Below, piece after piece: positions 1 to 6,550 of a stretch of 6,867 nt of DNA; positions within the stretch are counted from its first letter, which is position 1, and every line of letters starts with the position of its first letter. A program made the translations under genes and the position numbers. Under the pieces are notes generated by a model. The model made no database searches. It was not told the DNA's origin and worked only from the letters and a program-made list of their open reading frames with translations. The stretch is from CAWELS01 sp964468205 (GTDB taxonomy: Bacteria; Acidobacteriota; Terriglobia; Bryobacterales; Bryobacteraceae). The stretch is taken from NCBI GenBank assembly GCA_964468205.1, contig CAYXVG010000144.1, positions 1 to 6,867 of the forward strand, in the 5' to 3' direction.

Positions 1-54
1 CGGGTCGCGCCCCAGGTAGCCGATAATCTGCGTCTTGTTCAGTCCTTGCGACAT
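1..54 (-). CDS. ssb: Single-stranded DNA-binding protein, N-terminal fragment
   Basis: Only the first 18 codons are in the window; the gene runs off the left edge. They read MSQGLNKTQIIGYLGRDP. The pattern of a short basic start, then LNK, a hydrophobic strand and G-x-LGRDP is the usual opening of bacterial SSB proteins of the OB-fold family, which coat single-stranded DNA during replication, recombination and repair. The ATG is at 54-52, and a GGGAG ribosome-binding site (positions 68-64 on the minus strand) lies nine bases upstream, which supports this start. The stop codon of the interrupted upstream gene is only 58 bases away, so the two genes were probably one operon before the transposon arrived. 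A plasmid or integrative-element SSB is as likely as a chromosomal one. The family call rests on 18 residues only. Confidence 0.72.
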   Translation of the reverse strand, partial: MSQGLNKTQIIGYLGRDP

Positions 55-112
55 GATTCGTTTCTCCCTTCTCCTTGATCTGCCTCCTGCTCGACTGCGA
101 GGTCGAAGTGGA

Positions 113-179
113 TCACAGCACCGACGCCGCCAGCGTCCGTTGCGCGCCGACTTCATCCACCGCCAGGCAGTAGTCCTTG
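113..179 (-). pseudogene. Severed 3' tail of the transposon target gene
   Basis: Reading leftward from the transposon edge, this stretch encodes DYCLAVDEVGAQRTLAASVL and then a TGA stop at 115-113. It has no start of its own in host sequence. Joining it to the fragment beyond the other transposon end (6760-6867), with one copy of CCTTG (CAAGG on the coding strand), gives an uninterrupted frame across the junction: VEQHK followed by DYCLAVDEVG. It is therefore the last 20 codons of the gene the element entered. The frame also stays open into the transposon up to position 424, but that extension is transposon-end DNA and not a convincing gene. I do not recognise the family from the visible residues. 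Confidence 0.8.
175..179. repeat. Target-site duplication, left copy (CCTTG)
   Basis: CCTTG here is repeated directly at 6760-6764, immediately outside the other transposon tip. The last two bases (178-179, TG) are also the first two bases of the left inverted repeat, so the sequence alone cannot say whether the duplication is CCTTG or only CCT. Confidence 0.75.
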
Positions 180-203
180 TCACTTGAGGCATAAAGTGGC
201 CAC
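178..203 (+). repeat. Terminal inverted repeat, tnsAB-proximal end
   Basis: Compared by eye with the reverse complement of 6734-6759, 21 of 26 positions match. The first ten bases, TGTCACTTGA, are identical, followed by ATAAA and TGGCC blocks. The inner part contains the outermost presumed TnsB-binding repeat (189-203). Tn7-family tips typically begin with TGT, as here. Confidence 0.88.
189..203 (+). promoter_or_regulatory. Presumed TnsB-binding repeat L1
   Basis: GCATAAAGTGGCCAC. This is the outermost of four similar, same-orientation 15-bp repeats in this end. Its mate at the distal end is 6734-6748. Tn7 ends carry several TnsB sites of this kind; binding itself is inferred from position and repetition. 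Confidence 0.75.
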
Positions 204-211
204 GGCGTGAA

Positions 212-226
212 CCGTAAAGTGGCCGC
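212..226 (+). promoter_or_regulatory. Presumed TnsB-binding repeat L2
   Basis: CCGTAAAGTGGCCGC shares the TAAAGTGGCC core with L1 and starts exactly 23 bp after it, about two helical turns, so both would face the same side of the DNA. Confidence 0.72.
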
Positions 227-265
227 AGGCCGCTCCCAAAGCACGATATCTTTCAAGGAGGTGCC

Positions 266-283
266 CCGCGCATTGCTGCGCGG
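266..283. other. Short perfect hairpin inside the proximal end
   Basis: CCGCGCA and TGCGCGG form a perfect 7-bp stem around a 4-base loop (TTGC), in the gap between repeats L2 and L3. A strong Shine-Dalgarno-like AAGGAGGTG (255-263) lies just before it, but no gene starts at a suitable distance. There is no T-run after it, so it is not a typical terminator. It could be a protein site or spacer structure in the transposon end. Confidence 0.35.
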
Positions 284-288
284 TTGAA

Positions 289-303
289 GCATAATGTGGC
301 CGT
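289..303 (+). promoter_or_regulatory. Presumed TnsB-binding repeat L3
   Basis: GCATAATGTGGCCGT matches the L1 repeat at 12 to 13 of 15 positions. It is separated from L2 by a 62-bp stretch holding a short hairpin, much wider than the L1-L2 spacing. Confidence 0.7.
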
Positions 304-319
304 TAGTTCGGAATTGGAA

Positions 320-334
320 GCATATGCTGGCCAC
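320..334 (+). promoter_or_regulatory. Presumed TnsB-binding repeat L4
   Basis: GCATATGCTGGCCAC keeps the GCATA start and TGGCCAC end of L1 but differs in the middle. It starts 31 bp after L3 and is the innermost copy, about 55 bp before the operon promoter, so it does not overlap that promoter. Confidence 0.6.
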
Positions 335-389
335 GAGTCCGCCGGCGTTTCGTCCTGGACAGCCGTTCGCAAAGGTCAAAACAAATACG

Positions 390-418
390 TTGCATTTTGT
401 TTGTACGTGCGCTATACT
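390..418 (+). promoter_or_regulatory. Sigma70-type promoter of the transposition operon
   Basis: TTGCAT (390-395) and TATACT (413-418) are separated by exactly 17 bp, and each matches the consensus at five (-10) or four (-35) of six positions. Transcription should begin near 424-426, only about five bases before the ATG at 430, so the first message would be nearly leaderless. It is the only good promoter I see for the four co-directional genes. Confidence 0.78.
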
Positions 419-428
419 GCGCACATAC
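403..428. promoter_or_regulatory. Operator-like palindrome around the -10 box
   Basis: Ten-base arms (403-412, GTACGTGCGC, and 419-428, GCGCACATAC) are inverted copies with one mismatched pair, centred on the six bases of the -10 box (TATACT). A protein bound here would cover the -10 box and start site, so repression is the simple reading. The binding protein is unknown; the product of the first gene or TnsAB are candidates, though the palindrome does not resemble the TnsB repeats. Confidence 0.6.
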
Positions 429-429
429 T

Positions 430-756
430 ATGCCGAAGACTGAGACTCCTGAGGATGTTAGACGTTGGTTTGTATCGACGATCCAGAAGATGTGGCCGGT
501 CGCGGAAGGATCGCTCTCCCTGCGGAGGAGTCCATGCATCCGGAAAAACTGCCCAGCCTGCGCCAAAGGTGAGGGGCACCAGAGCTACATCCTTTATGGG
601 CGAAGTGGGGGTCGACGGTTATCGGTGTATGTGCCAGATGATCTGGCGGAGCAGGTCCAAGCGGCCGTCGACAACGGCCGCGGGCTCCGCCAGTTGATGA
701 ATGAGGCAGGAGTGCGTTATGTGAAGGCCCTTAAGATGGCGCGTCGCGACACGTGA
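430..756 (+). CDS. DUF6788-like small cysteine-motif protein, first gene of the operon
   Basis: The product is 108 residues. An N-terminal helical stretch (about 7-25) leads to the segment GSLSLRRSPCIRKNCPAC, with C36, C41 and C44 in a C-x4-C-x2-C motif and H50 as a possible fourth metal ligand. It is followed by a strand rich in Tyr and Arg, the motif YVPDDL (67-72) and a C-terminal helix. This layout is that of the DUF6788 family, which lacks an assigned function and is often found near transposase genes; I recognise it by pattern only. The ATG at 430 is chosen because earlier in-frame starts (TTG at 397) lie upstream of the -10 box. Its stop overlaps a GTG codon at 753 that opens the next frame, so it is closely coupled to tnsAB. 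It could regulate the operon through the palindrome or bind DNA in the transposition complex; both are guesses. Confidence 0.8.
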   Translation: MPKTETPEDVRRWFVSTIQKMWPVAEGSLSLRRSPCIRKNCPACAKGEGHQSYILYGRSGGRRLSVYVPDDLAEQVQAAVDNGRGLRQLMNEAGVRYVKALKMARRDT

Positions 757-794
757 TTCTCGCGGCGGTCAGGTGCGGGCCGGAGGCGGAAACA

Positions 795-3482
795 GTGCTG
801 AATCAGGACAATCTCTTGATGCTCTATCAGCGGCTCGGCCTCTCGGATCAAGCACGGGCTGTAATCGATGATGTTCGGGGCTCTGATCCTGCCCGCCGGG
901 TTCGCAGCGGGCGCGGCAACGTGAGCGGGCGCTATCCCAGCAAGAAGATGGCAGTGACCATCCAGTTCGAGAGCCACCGGGTCGAACTGGCCGGCATTTA
1001 CGAGATGGAACACGATGCCGGAGTGTTGGAGTATTTCGATCAACCCCCATCTATAAAACTGCTGTACGACAGCGCGAAAGGGAGGCACATGGGGGTACTC
1101 CACACGCCAGACTTCTTCGTAATCCGAGCGGACGCAGTTGGCTGGGAGGAATGGAAGACGGAGGAGGAGCTGAGCCGACTCGCCGAACAGAATCCCAATC
1201 GGTACCAGCGCGACAACGCTCAGCGGTGGCGATGTCCGCCAGGCGAAGCTTATGCCACACAACTCGGGCTGTACTACAAAGTTCGATCGTCACGAGAGAT
1301 CGATTGGATCTTTCAACGGAACATACAGTTCCTCGAGGACTACCTTCGAGCAGATTGTCCGCCCTGTGCGTTGGGCGTTCGCGAGAGGCTGCTCGGGCAT
1401 GTACTTGCGGCCCCAGGACTCTCGCTGGACGCACTGTTCAATGTGACGCAGGACATGGCGACTCGCGACGAGATCTATTTCCTGATTGCGACCGATGCAC
1501 TGTCAGTGGATATTCGGGCAGTCTCGCTTTGCGAGCCGGCCCGTGTGCCGGTGTTCGCACCGGGCGATATCCAGCCAGAGAAAGCTCTTCGAGACGGACC
1601 AAGCAGCGGCCATCATGCTGCACCCGATCTTCACTCCTGTGTAGGGGGAGAGATTTCCTGGGATGGTAAATCATGGCGGTTGGTAAACGTCGGCGAGACA
1701 ACCGTGAGCTTGCTCAATCAAGGTGGGGTGCTGATAGAAGTGCCATCGTCGGCTTTTGAGGCTCGGGTTAGGGCCGGGACGATTAGCGGCCTTATTTCGC
1801 GCCCGGATGGGACCATCGATCCTGTGATCCTGGCGGTGCTGTCCAAAGCGGACGACAGAGACTTAAAGGTGGCAAACTTGCGCTGCCGCATCGTCCGTAA
1901 TCACCTCGGAGGTGGCTTGCTTGACGACGGCGCTGCCGTGGCTTCTCGCACTCTGAGGCGCTGGGCTGCCAGTTTCCGGGCGGCGGAACGCAAGTACGGA
2001 AATGGATACCTGGGACTACTACCGCGAACTCGCGATCGTGGGAATTCGACCCAACGACTGCATGAGGCCACACGCCGATTAATGGACGAGTTCATTGGCG
2101 GCGATTACGAAACTGTGAAGCAGAAAACCATGTACATCTCATGGATTGGGCTGAGGCGTGAGTGCGAAACCCGGAATATCCCGGCTCCGAGCTACAAGAC
2201 CTTCACCCTTGCGGTGCGCCGAAAAGCCGGTTTTCAACAGACGCTGAAGCGGCAAGGACATAGAGCGGCATATGCCCAAGAACCTTTCTATCTCGAGCTT
2301 GACCTGAAAACGCCGCGACATGGGGACCGTCCATTTGAGATCGGGCATATCGATCACACCGAGCTTGACGTGGCGGTGGTTTCCTCGTACACCGGCCAAG
2401 TCCTTGGACGACCGTGGATGACCCTTTTAACCGACGCCTTCAGCAGGCGCGTTCTGGCTTTCTATCTGACCTTCGACGCACCGAGTTATCGCTCGTGCAT
2501 GACGATTCTGAGAGAATGCGTGCGCCGTTATGGGCGATTGCCGCAAATCGTTGTAGTGGATGGAGGCGGGGAGTTTGACAGCGTGTATTTCGAAACGTTG
2601 TTAGCTCGGTATGAATGCACGAAGAAGACACGGCCGCCGGCGAAAGCACGCTTCGGGTCTGTTTGCGAGCGCTTGTACGGGACGACCAACACGCGTTTCG
2701 TTCACAATCTCGCTGGTAACACTCAGATCACGCGGAACGTCCGTCAGGTGACGAAATCGGTTAATCCCGAGGAGCACGCCACCTGGCCCTTACCAGAACT
2801 GTACGCCCGCCTGTCAGAGTATCTCTACGAGATCTACGACACGATCGGACACCCCGCACTTGGGCAGAACCCACGAGAGGCTTACGAGCGCGGCTTGGCC
2901 GCGACCGGCGCGCGACCGCAAAGGCAGATTGCGTACGATTTGGAATTTCAGATCTGGACGCTGCCGACCACTGCGAAGGGCACGGCCAAAGTCTCCCCGG
3001 GCCGCGGCGTCAAGATCAATCATGTCTATTACTGGTCGGATGCTCTGCGCGATCCTGGCATCGAGCGCCGTCAGGTCAGTGTGCGCTACGACCCCTTGGA
3101 CGCCGGAGTGGCTTACGCTTTTGCTGGTGGCCACTGGGTCCAATGCCATTCGGAGTACAACATCTCGCTTCGCGGTCGCTCACAAAAAGAGGTGGCACTC
3201 GCAAGCACGGAGCTGCGCAGACAAGGTCAACGCCATTCTCAGGAGTTTGAAGTCACAGCTAAAAAATTGGCGGCGTTTCTGGCATCGGTAGAGTCAGAAG
3301 AAGCACTCCTTCTGCAAAGGTTGCGCGATAGGGAGAGCCGCAATCTGCGTGACGGACCTTCTGGCCTGATGGAGGCTGATCGCAGCCGTGCGTCCAGGCC
3401 CGAGCCTCAGCCGGAAGTGGCGGGCGGCGCGGAGCCGACAGAGAAAACGACGGAAGTCTCCGAGATCTACGGTAAGTTCTGA
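795..3482 (+). CDS. tnsAB: TnsA-TnsB fusion transposase
   Basis: One 895-residue protein joins the two Tn7 transposase subunits (numbering from GTG 795). Residues 46-190 are TnsA-like: the order E64, D106 in HTPDFF, then E119-W-K121 in WEEWKTEE gives a PD-(D/E)xK nuclease site for the 5' strand cuts. After a linker come helix-turn-helix segments (about 365-490, including GYLGLLPRTRDRG) that should bind the end repeats. The DDE core follows: D520 in GHIDHTELD, D589 in VVVDGGGEFD and E625 in GSVCER, with 35 residues between the last two, as is typical of retroviral-type transposases. A Mu-type C-terminal beta-barrel and a charged tail, probably contacting TnsC, end the protein. GTG 795 is preferred because GGAGG (782-786) lies eight bases upstream; the frame is open from GTG 753, which has no such site and would add 14 residues. 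TGATG couples it to tnsC. Such natural fusions are known in several Tn7-like groups, including type I-B2 CRISPR-associated ones. Confidence 0.94.
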   Translation: MLNQDNLLMLYQRLGLSDQARAVIDDVRGSDPARRVRSGRGNVSGRYPSKKMAVTIQFESHRVELAGIYEMEHDAGVLEYFDQPPSIKLLYDSAKGRHMGVLHTPDFFVIRADAVGWEEWKTEEELSRLAEQNPNRYQRDNAQRWRCPPGEAYATQLGLYYKVRSSREIDWIFQRNIQFLEDYLRADCPPCALGVRERLLGHVLAAPGLSLDALFNVTQDMATRDEIYFLIATDALSVDIRAVSLCEPARVPVFAPGDIQPEKALRDGPSSGHHAAPDLHSCVGGEISWDGKSWRLVNVGETTVSLLNQGGVLIEVPSSAFEARVRAGTISGLISRPDGTIDPVILAVLSKADDRDLKVANLRCRIVRNHLGGGLLDDGAAVASRTLRRWAASFRAAERKYGNGYLGLLPRTRDRGNSTQRLHEATRRLMDEFIGGDYETVKQKTMYISWIGLRRECETRNIPAPSYKTFTLAVRRKAGFQQTLKRQGHRAAYAQEPFYLELDLKTPRHGDRPFEIGHIDHTELDVAVVSSYTGQVLGRPWMTLLTDAFSRRVLAFYLTFDAPSYRSCMTILRECVRRYGRLPQIVVVDGGGEFDSVYFETLLARYECTKKTRPPAKARFGSVCERLYGTTNTRFVHNLAGNTQITRNVRQVTKSVNPEEHATWPLPELYARLSEYLYEIYDTIGHPALGQNPREAYERGLAATGARPQRQIAYDLEFQIWTLPTTAKGTAKVSPGRGVKINHVYYWSDALRDPGIERRQVSVRYDPLDAGVAYAFAGGHWVQCHSEYNISLRGRSQKEVALASTELRRQGQRHSQEFEVTAKKLAAFLASVESEEALLLQRLRDRESRNLRDGPSGLMEADRSRASRPEPQPEVAGGAEPTEKTTEVSEIYGKF

Positions 3483-4639
3483 TGGCATCAGAATGTGACT
3501 TTCCGGCGGCCCTGTTGAACGAGCCGTGGACGACCAGGCTGAAGTACTTCCAGGATTTCGCGGTCGCTCATCCCCTTCTCGTCGAGGCCAAGGACCAGCT
3601 CATTGCCGCCATTAGCGAGCGTGCCCCGAACTCGGTAATCTTGGTCCTCGGCCCAACCGGGGTGGGCAAAACGACGCTGCTGGCGCGGATTGAGCAACTC
3701 CTGACCAGCGAGGTATTCGGCGAGCTGGGCACGGATCCAGGGCGGCTGCCAGTGGTGAGTGTTGAGGCGATCGCTCCGCCATCAGGCAACTTCAACTGGC
3801 GCGATCACTTTAGACGGATGCTCCACGAAATGAACGAACCACTCATCAACCGAAAACGGACGATGCGACCATGCGGTTGCGAGCCGGACGTCCATTTCAT
3901 GCCCTGTGTGAGGGCGCCGGGCGGAGAGTACCATCATGCGGTGGAACAGGCACTGCGTTACCGTCGGCCACGCGCCGTCTTGGTGGATGAAGCACAGCAT
4001 CTTGCAAAAATGGCCTCCGGGCGGCGATTGTTGGATCAGTTGGATGTAATCAAGTCCGTCGCGAACCGCACCGGAACCGTGCACGCTTTATTCGGAACCT
4101 ATGATTTGCTGGCTTTTCGAAATCTCAGCGGGCAACTGAGTCGCCGCAGTATTGACGTGCACTTTCGCCGTTACCGAGCCGACGGCAGCGAGGATCGCAA
4201 GAAGTTCCAGAACGTTCTCCGTTCATTCGAGCGACAGATTCCCCTCCCTGAGCCGCCAGACCTGGTGACCCACTGGGAGTTCCTGTATGAACGAAGTATC
4301 GGGTGCGTGGGAGTGGTCAAGGAGTGGCTGGTGAGAGTGCTCTCCGCTATTTTGATTCGCGGCGACGCCAAGCTCACGCTCCGAGATCTGTCGTCCCACG
4401 CACTTACGATCCCCCAGTGTGAGAAGATGCTGGCGGAAATCACAGAAGGCGAAGCACGATTGGAAGAGCACGACGGTGCGCGCTCACGCTTTCGTTTGGC
4501 GCTTGGACTGGAAAGTGGCCACGATCAGATGAACGCGCCCCATCTGCTTACGCCACGGACACGGCCAGGCCAGCGGCGACCCAAGAGAGATCCAATCGGA
4601 GTGCCGGTACTTGCGGATGCCAGCAGCGGAATTATCTGA
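3482..4639 (+). CDS. tnsC: TnsC-type AAA+ ATPase, transposition regulator
   Basis: The product is 385 residues. The Walker A motif is GPTGVGKTT at 57-65 and the Walker B motif is AVLVDEAQH at 165-173. A sensor-1-like segment lies at FGTYDLL (204-210), and the conserved LSGQLSRRSIDVHFRRY (215-231) holds candidate arginine-finger residues. In Tn7-like systems TnsC forms ATP-dependent filaments or rings on DNA, receives the target chosen by TniQ/TnsD and activates the TnsAB transposase. The ATG overlaps the tnsAB stop by one base (TGATG) and no strong ribosome-binding site precedes it, so translation is probably by re-initiation. The basic, proline-rich C-terminus (about 352-374) is likely flexible and may bind the transposase. 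An oddity is the segment 130-142, with C131, C133 and C142 plus H138, which might bind metal. Length is normal for the family. Confidence 0.94.
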   Translation: MASECDFPAALLNEPWTTRLKYFQDFAVAHPLLVEAKDQLIAAISERAPNSVILVLGPTGVGKTTLLARIEQLLTSEVFGELGTDPGRLPVVSVEAIAPPSGNFNWRDHFRRMLHEMNEPLINRKRTMRPCGCEPDVHFMPCVRAPGGEYHHAVEQALRYRRPRAVLVDEAQHLAKMASGRRLLDQLDVIKSVANRTGTVHALFGTYDLLAFRNLSGQLSRRSIDVHFRRYRADGSEDRKKFQNVLRSFERQIPLPEPPDLVTHWEFLYERSIGCVGVVKEWLVRVLSAILIRGDAKLTLRDLSSHALTIPQCEKMLAEITEGEARLEEHDGARSRFRLALGLESGHDQMNAPHLLTPRTRPGQRRPKRDPIGVPVLADASSGII

Positions 4640-6548
4640 GAGCTGGCAGTTAACGGTGCCGGCGATTCCGGAACGGAGTCGGCTGTACTCGCTCGAGCCG
4701 ATGAGGGTCGGCACGGCCGACGTAGAAAGTCTGACAGGCTATGTTGCCAGGCTGGCCGAAGCACACTGCATAACTGTCGCCGATCTGGTCGGCGCCGAAC
4801 TGTCCGATCCAGCATCTTCGACTCCGCTGCTGACTCCCCATCCAGGCAAGAACCGTTCAAACGTTTTCTACACCCAGTTCTACTCAATTAACGGAATCGG
4901 TGGAACTCCGAAGAAGTGGGTTAACGTTTTGGAGGCAGCGACACTGCGGCAGGGATTATCAGATTTGACGTTCTTGGCGTTCGATAAGCTGTTCGCGCAA
5001 TCATTCCTATTTAGAAATGTGAGGGCATGGTGTCCGAGCTGTTTAGAGAGCCGCCGTCGCTTTGGCGTACCGTACGAATCCCTTTTATGGGCTATTAGCA
5101 TCGTGAAGATCTGCCCCCTGCATGAGGAGCTTTTGGAGGAGATATGCCCGCACTGTCACCGACGGGCCGGACCACTCGCCGCTCATTCTCGACCTGGGTA
5201 CTGTAGCCGGTGCCGAGGCTGGTTGGGTCGGGCGGACCCTCAGAGGCCCGCAGAAAAGCCATTGGTCGTATCAGAATTGGAACGTGAGACTTGGATAGCC
5301 AAATCGGTCGGTGAGCTGCTCGCCGCCGGTCCAGAACTGAAGGATTCTCCGCTCAGGCAACACCTGAGCAGCAATCTGTCGGCCTGCGTTGATGCTGTCA
5401 GCTATGGTAATTTGCTCGCGTTCGGTGACCTCACTCGGACTCCACGTGGTGCGCTTCGGGGCTGGGTATCGAACACTCACCGGCCCGAAATCGGTGCTCT
5501 CCTGCGGATGTGTTACTACTTGCGCGTACCCGTGACTGCGCTGCTGCGCGATCCGACGACTGCAGAATTCGATATCACTCCTCTGCCGAATGATCGGGGT
5601 ATCCGACAGCTGCACCAGCAAGAGCATATTCGGCATGTCCTCGAGATGGCTCTGGTGGAAGAAATACCGCCCAGCGTTTCCGAGGTTGCCCGGCGGTTGA
5701 ATTACGTGAGGACAGATCGGCTATACCAGATCGACCGTACTCGCTGCCAGATCCTTGCGGCGAAGCACCGCGAGGCGCTTCGGGGGCTTCAGCGGAGAAA
5801 CTCGAAAGCACCTCGGAAATGCGAATCGTCCCACATGAAGCACATGTTGGAAGATTCGCTCGCTCGGGAACACCCAGTATCGGTTGCCGCCATTGCTACA
5901 CAGCTTGGGTACGCAAATGCCGGTTGTCTCAGGGGGGAATTTCCAGACCTCTGCCGTGCGATCGGTCAGAAGATTGCCCAACAAAGGCGGACGGAGATAG
6001 AACGCAGAGGCGAGATTATGAAAACCGCACTGGAGGAAGACCCTCCACCCACGGCTGAGGATATGGCCGGGAGATTGGGCTACGCATCCACGAGAAGTCT
6101 CCGCCGTAATTTCCCTACACTATATGACGCACTTCTCACGAGAAGAAGGGCTTGCAAGGCCGAGGAAAAAGTGGACCTGCAGGCCGGCCTGATCAGCGCG
6201 CTGATGGACGATCCGGCGCCGGGCGTCGCTGCTGTATGCAAGCGCCTTGGCGTATCTCCTGGCCTGGTTTACCGCCGGCACGCAGATCTGGCGCGAGCGA
6301 TAGCAGCCAGACACTTACGGCAACGGGCTGAGTCAGTGGAGCGGCGTCGTGAATTGTTGCGTGAGGAGGTTTTCGAAATCGTCAACAAGATGCATGATCG
6401 CGGCGAGCGCCTCGCTCCGGCCCGGGAGCTATCAACCCGGGTGCTATCAATGCTCAGCCCGGGCTCCTTGAAAGGATGGGCAGAAATTGGCCGGTTCTTG
6501 AAAGAGGCAAAAAGGTATCTCCGAGTCCGATACGCTGACGATCTCTGA
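4611..6548 (+). CDS. tniQ: TniQ/TnsD-family target-selection protein with tandem HTH-like repeats
   Basis: The product is 645 residues. The TniQ domain starts at about 25 (YSLEPMRVGTADVESLTGYV) and carries two zinc motifs: C141-x2-C144 with C168-x2-H171, then C179-x2-C182 with C198-x2-C201. A helix-turn-helix-like segment follows at 265-316. The rest is an array of related units beginning near 342, 411, 469 and 527, each with the pattern L-x2-(A/S)-L, acidic residues, PP, V-x2-VA-x-RLGY, L-x-R-x-FP-x-L, plus a diverged fifth stretch to the end. In Tn7, TnsD binds the attachment site by sequence and recruits TnsC; this long form fits that role better than the short TniQ used with CRISPR complexes. 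The start is TTG 4611, with GGAG nine bases upstream; ATG 4617 (two residues shorter) is a close alternative and ATG 4701 is possible. The reading frame overlaps tnsC by 29 bases, implying coupled translation. Confidence 0.92.
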   Translation: MRMPAAELSESWQLTVPAIPERSRLYSLEPMRVGTADVESLTGYVARLAEAHCITVADLVGAELSDPASSTPLLTPHPGKNRSNVFYTQFYSINGIGGTPKKWVNVLEAATLRQGLSDLTFLAFDKLFAQSFLFRNVRAWCPSCLESRRRFGVPYESLLWAISIVKICPLHEELLEEICPHCHRRAGPLAAHSRPGYCSRCRGWLGRADPQRPAEKPLVVSELERETWIAKSVGELLAAGPELKDSPLRQHLSSNLSACVDAVSYGNLLAFGDLTRTPRGALRGWVSNTHRPEIGALLRMCYYLRVPVTALLRDPTTAEFDITPLPNDRGIRQLHQQEHIRHVLEMALVEEIPPSVSEVARRLNYVRTDRLYQIDRTRCQILAAKHREALRGLQRRNSKAPRKCESSHMKHMLEDSLAREHPVSVAAIATQLGYANAGCLRGEFPDLCRAIGQKIAQQRRTEIERRGEIMKTALEEDPPPTAEDMAGRLGYASTRSLRRNFPTLYDALLTRRRACKAEEKVDLQAGLISALMDDPAPGVAAVCKRLGVSPGLVYRRHADLARAIAARHLRQRAESVERRRELLREEVFEIVNKMHDRGERLAPARELSTRVLSMLSPGSLKGWAEIGRFLKEAKRYLRVRYADDL

Positions 6549-6550
6549 AG

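Noticed and set aside
255..263. Strong Shine-Dalgarno-like AAGGAGGTG in the proximal end
   Set aside because: The only start codon at suitable distance (TTG 273) is followed by a stop after four codons, so it has no gene.
113..424. Minus-strand open frame of 103 codons from inside the element to the target tail
   Set aside because: Most of it is transposon-end DNA with binding repeats; only the last 20 codons are host coding sequence. No ribosome-binding site is seen at its start.
284..697. Plus-strand open frame of 137 codons overlapping the DUF6788-like gene
   Set aside because: It starts at a TTG inside the transposon end, covers the promoter and is out of frame with the family-recognisable protein; the residues look like a shadow reading.
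717..1262. Minus-strand open frame of 181 codons opposite the TnsA part
   Set aside because: It is antisense to a clearly conserved domain, in GC-rich DNA where long antisense frames are common, and shows no recognisable motif.
2860..3291. Plus-strand open frame of 143 codons within tnsAB
   Set aside because: It is an alternative frame over the C-terminal barrel of TnsB; composition is Arg/Ser-rich as expected for an off-frame reading.
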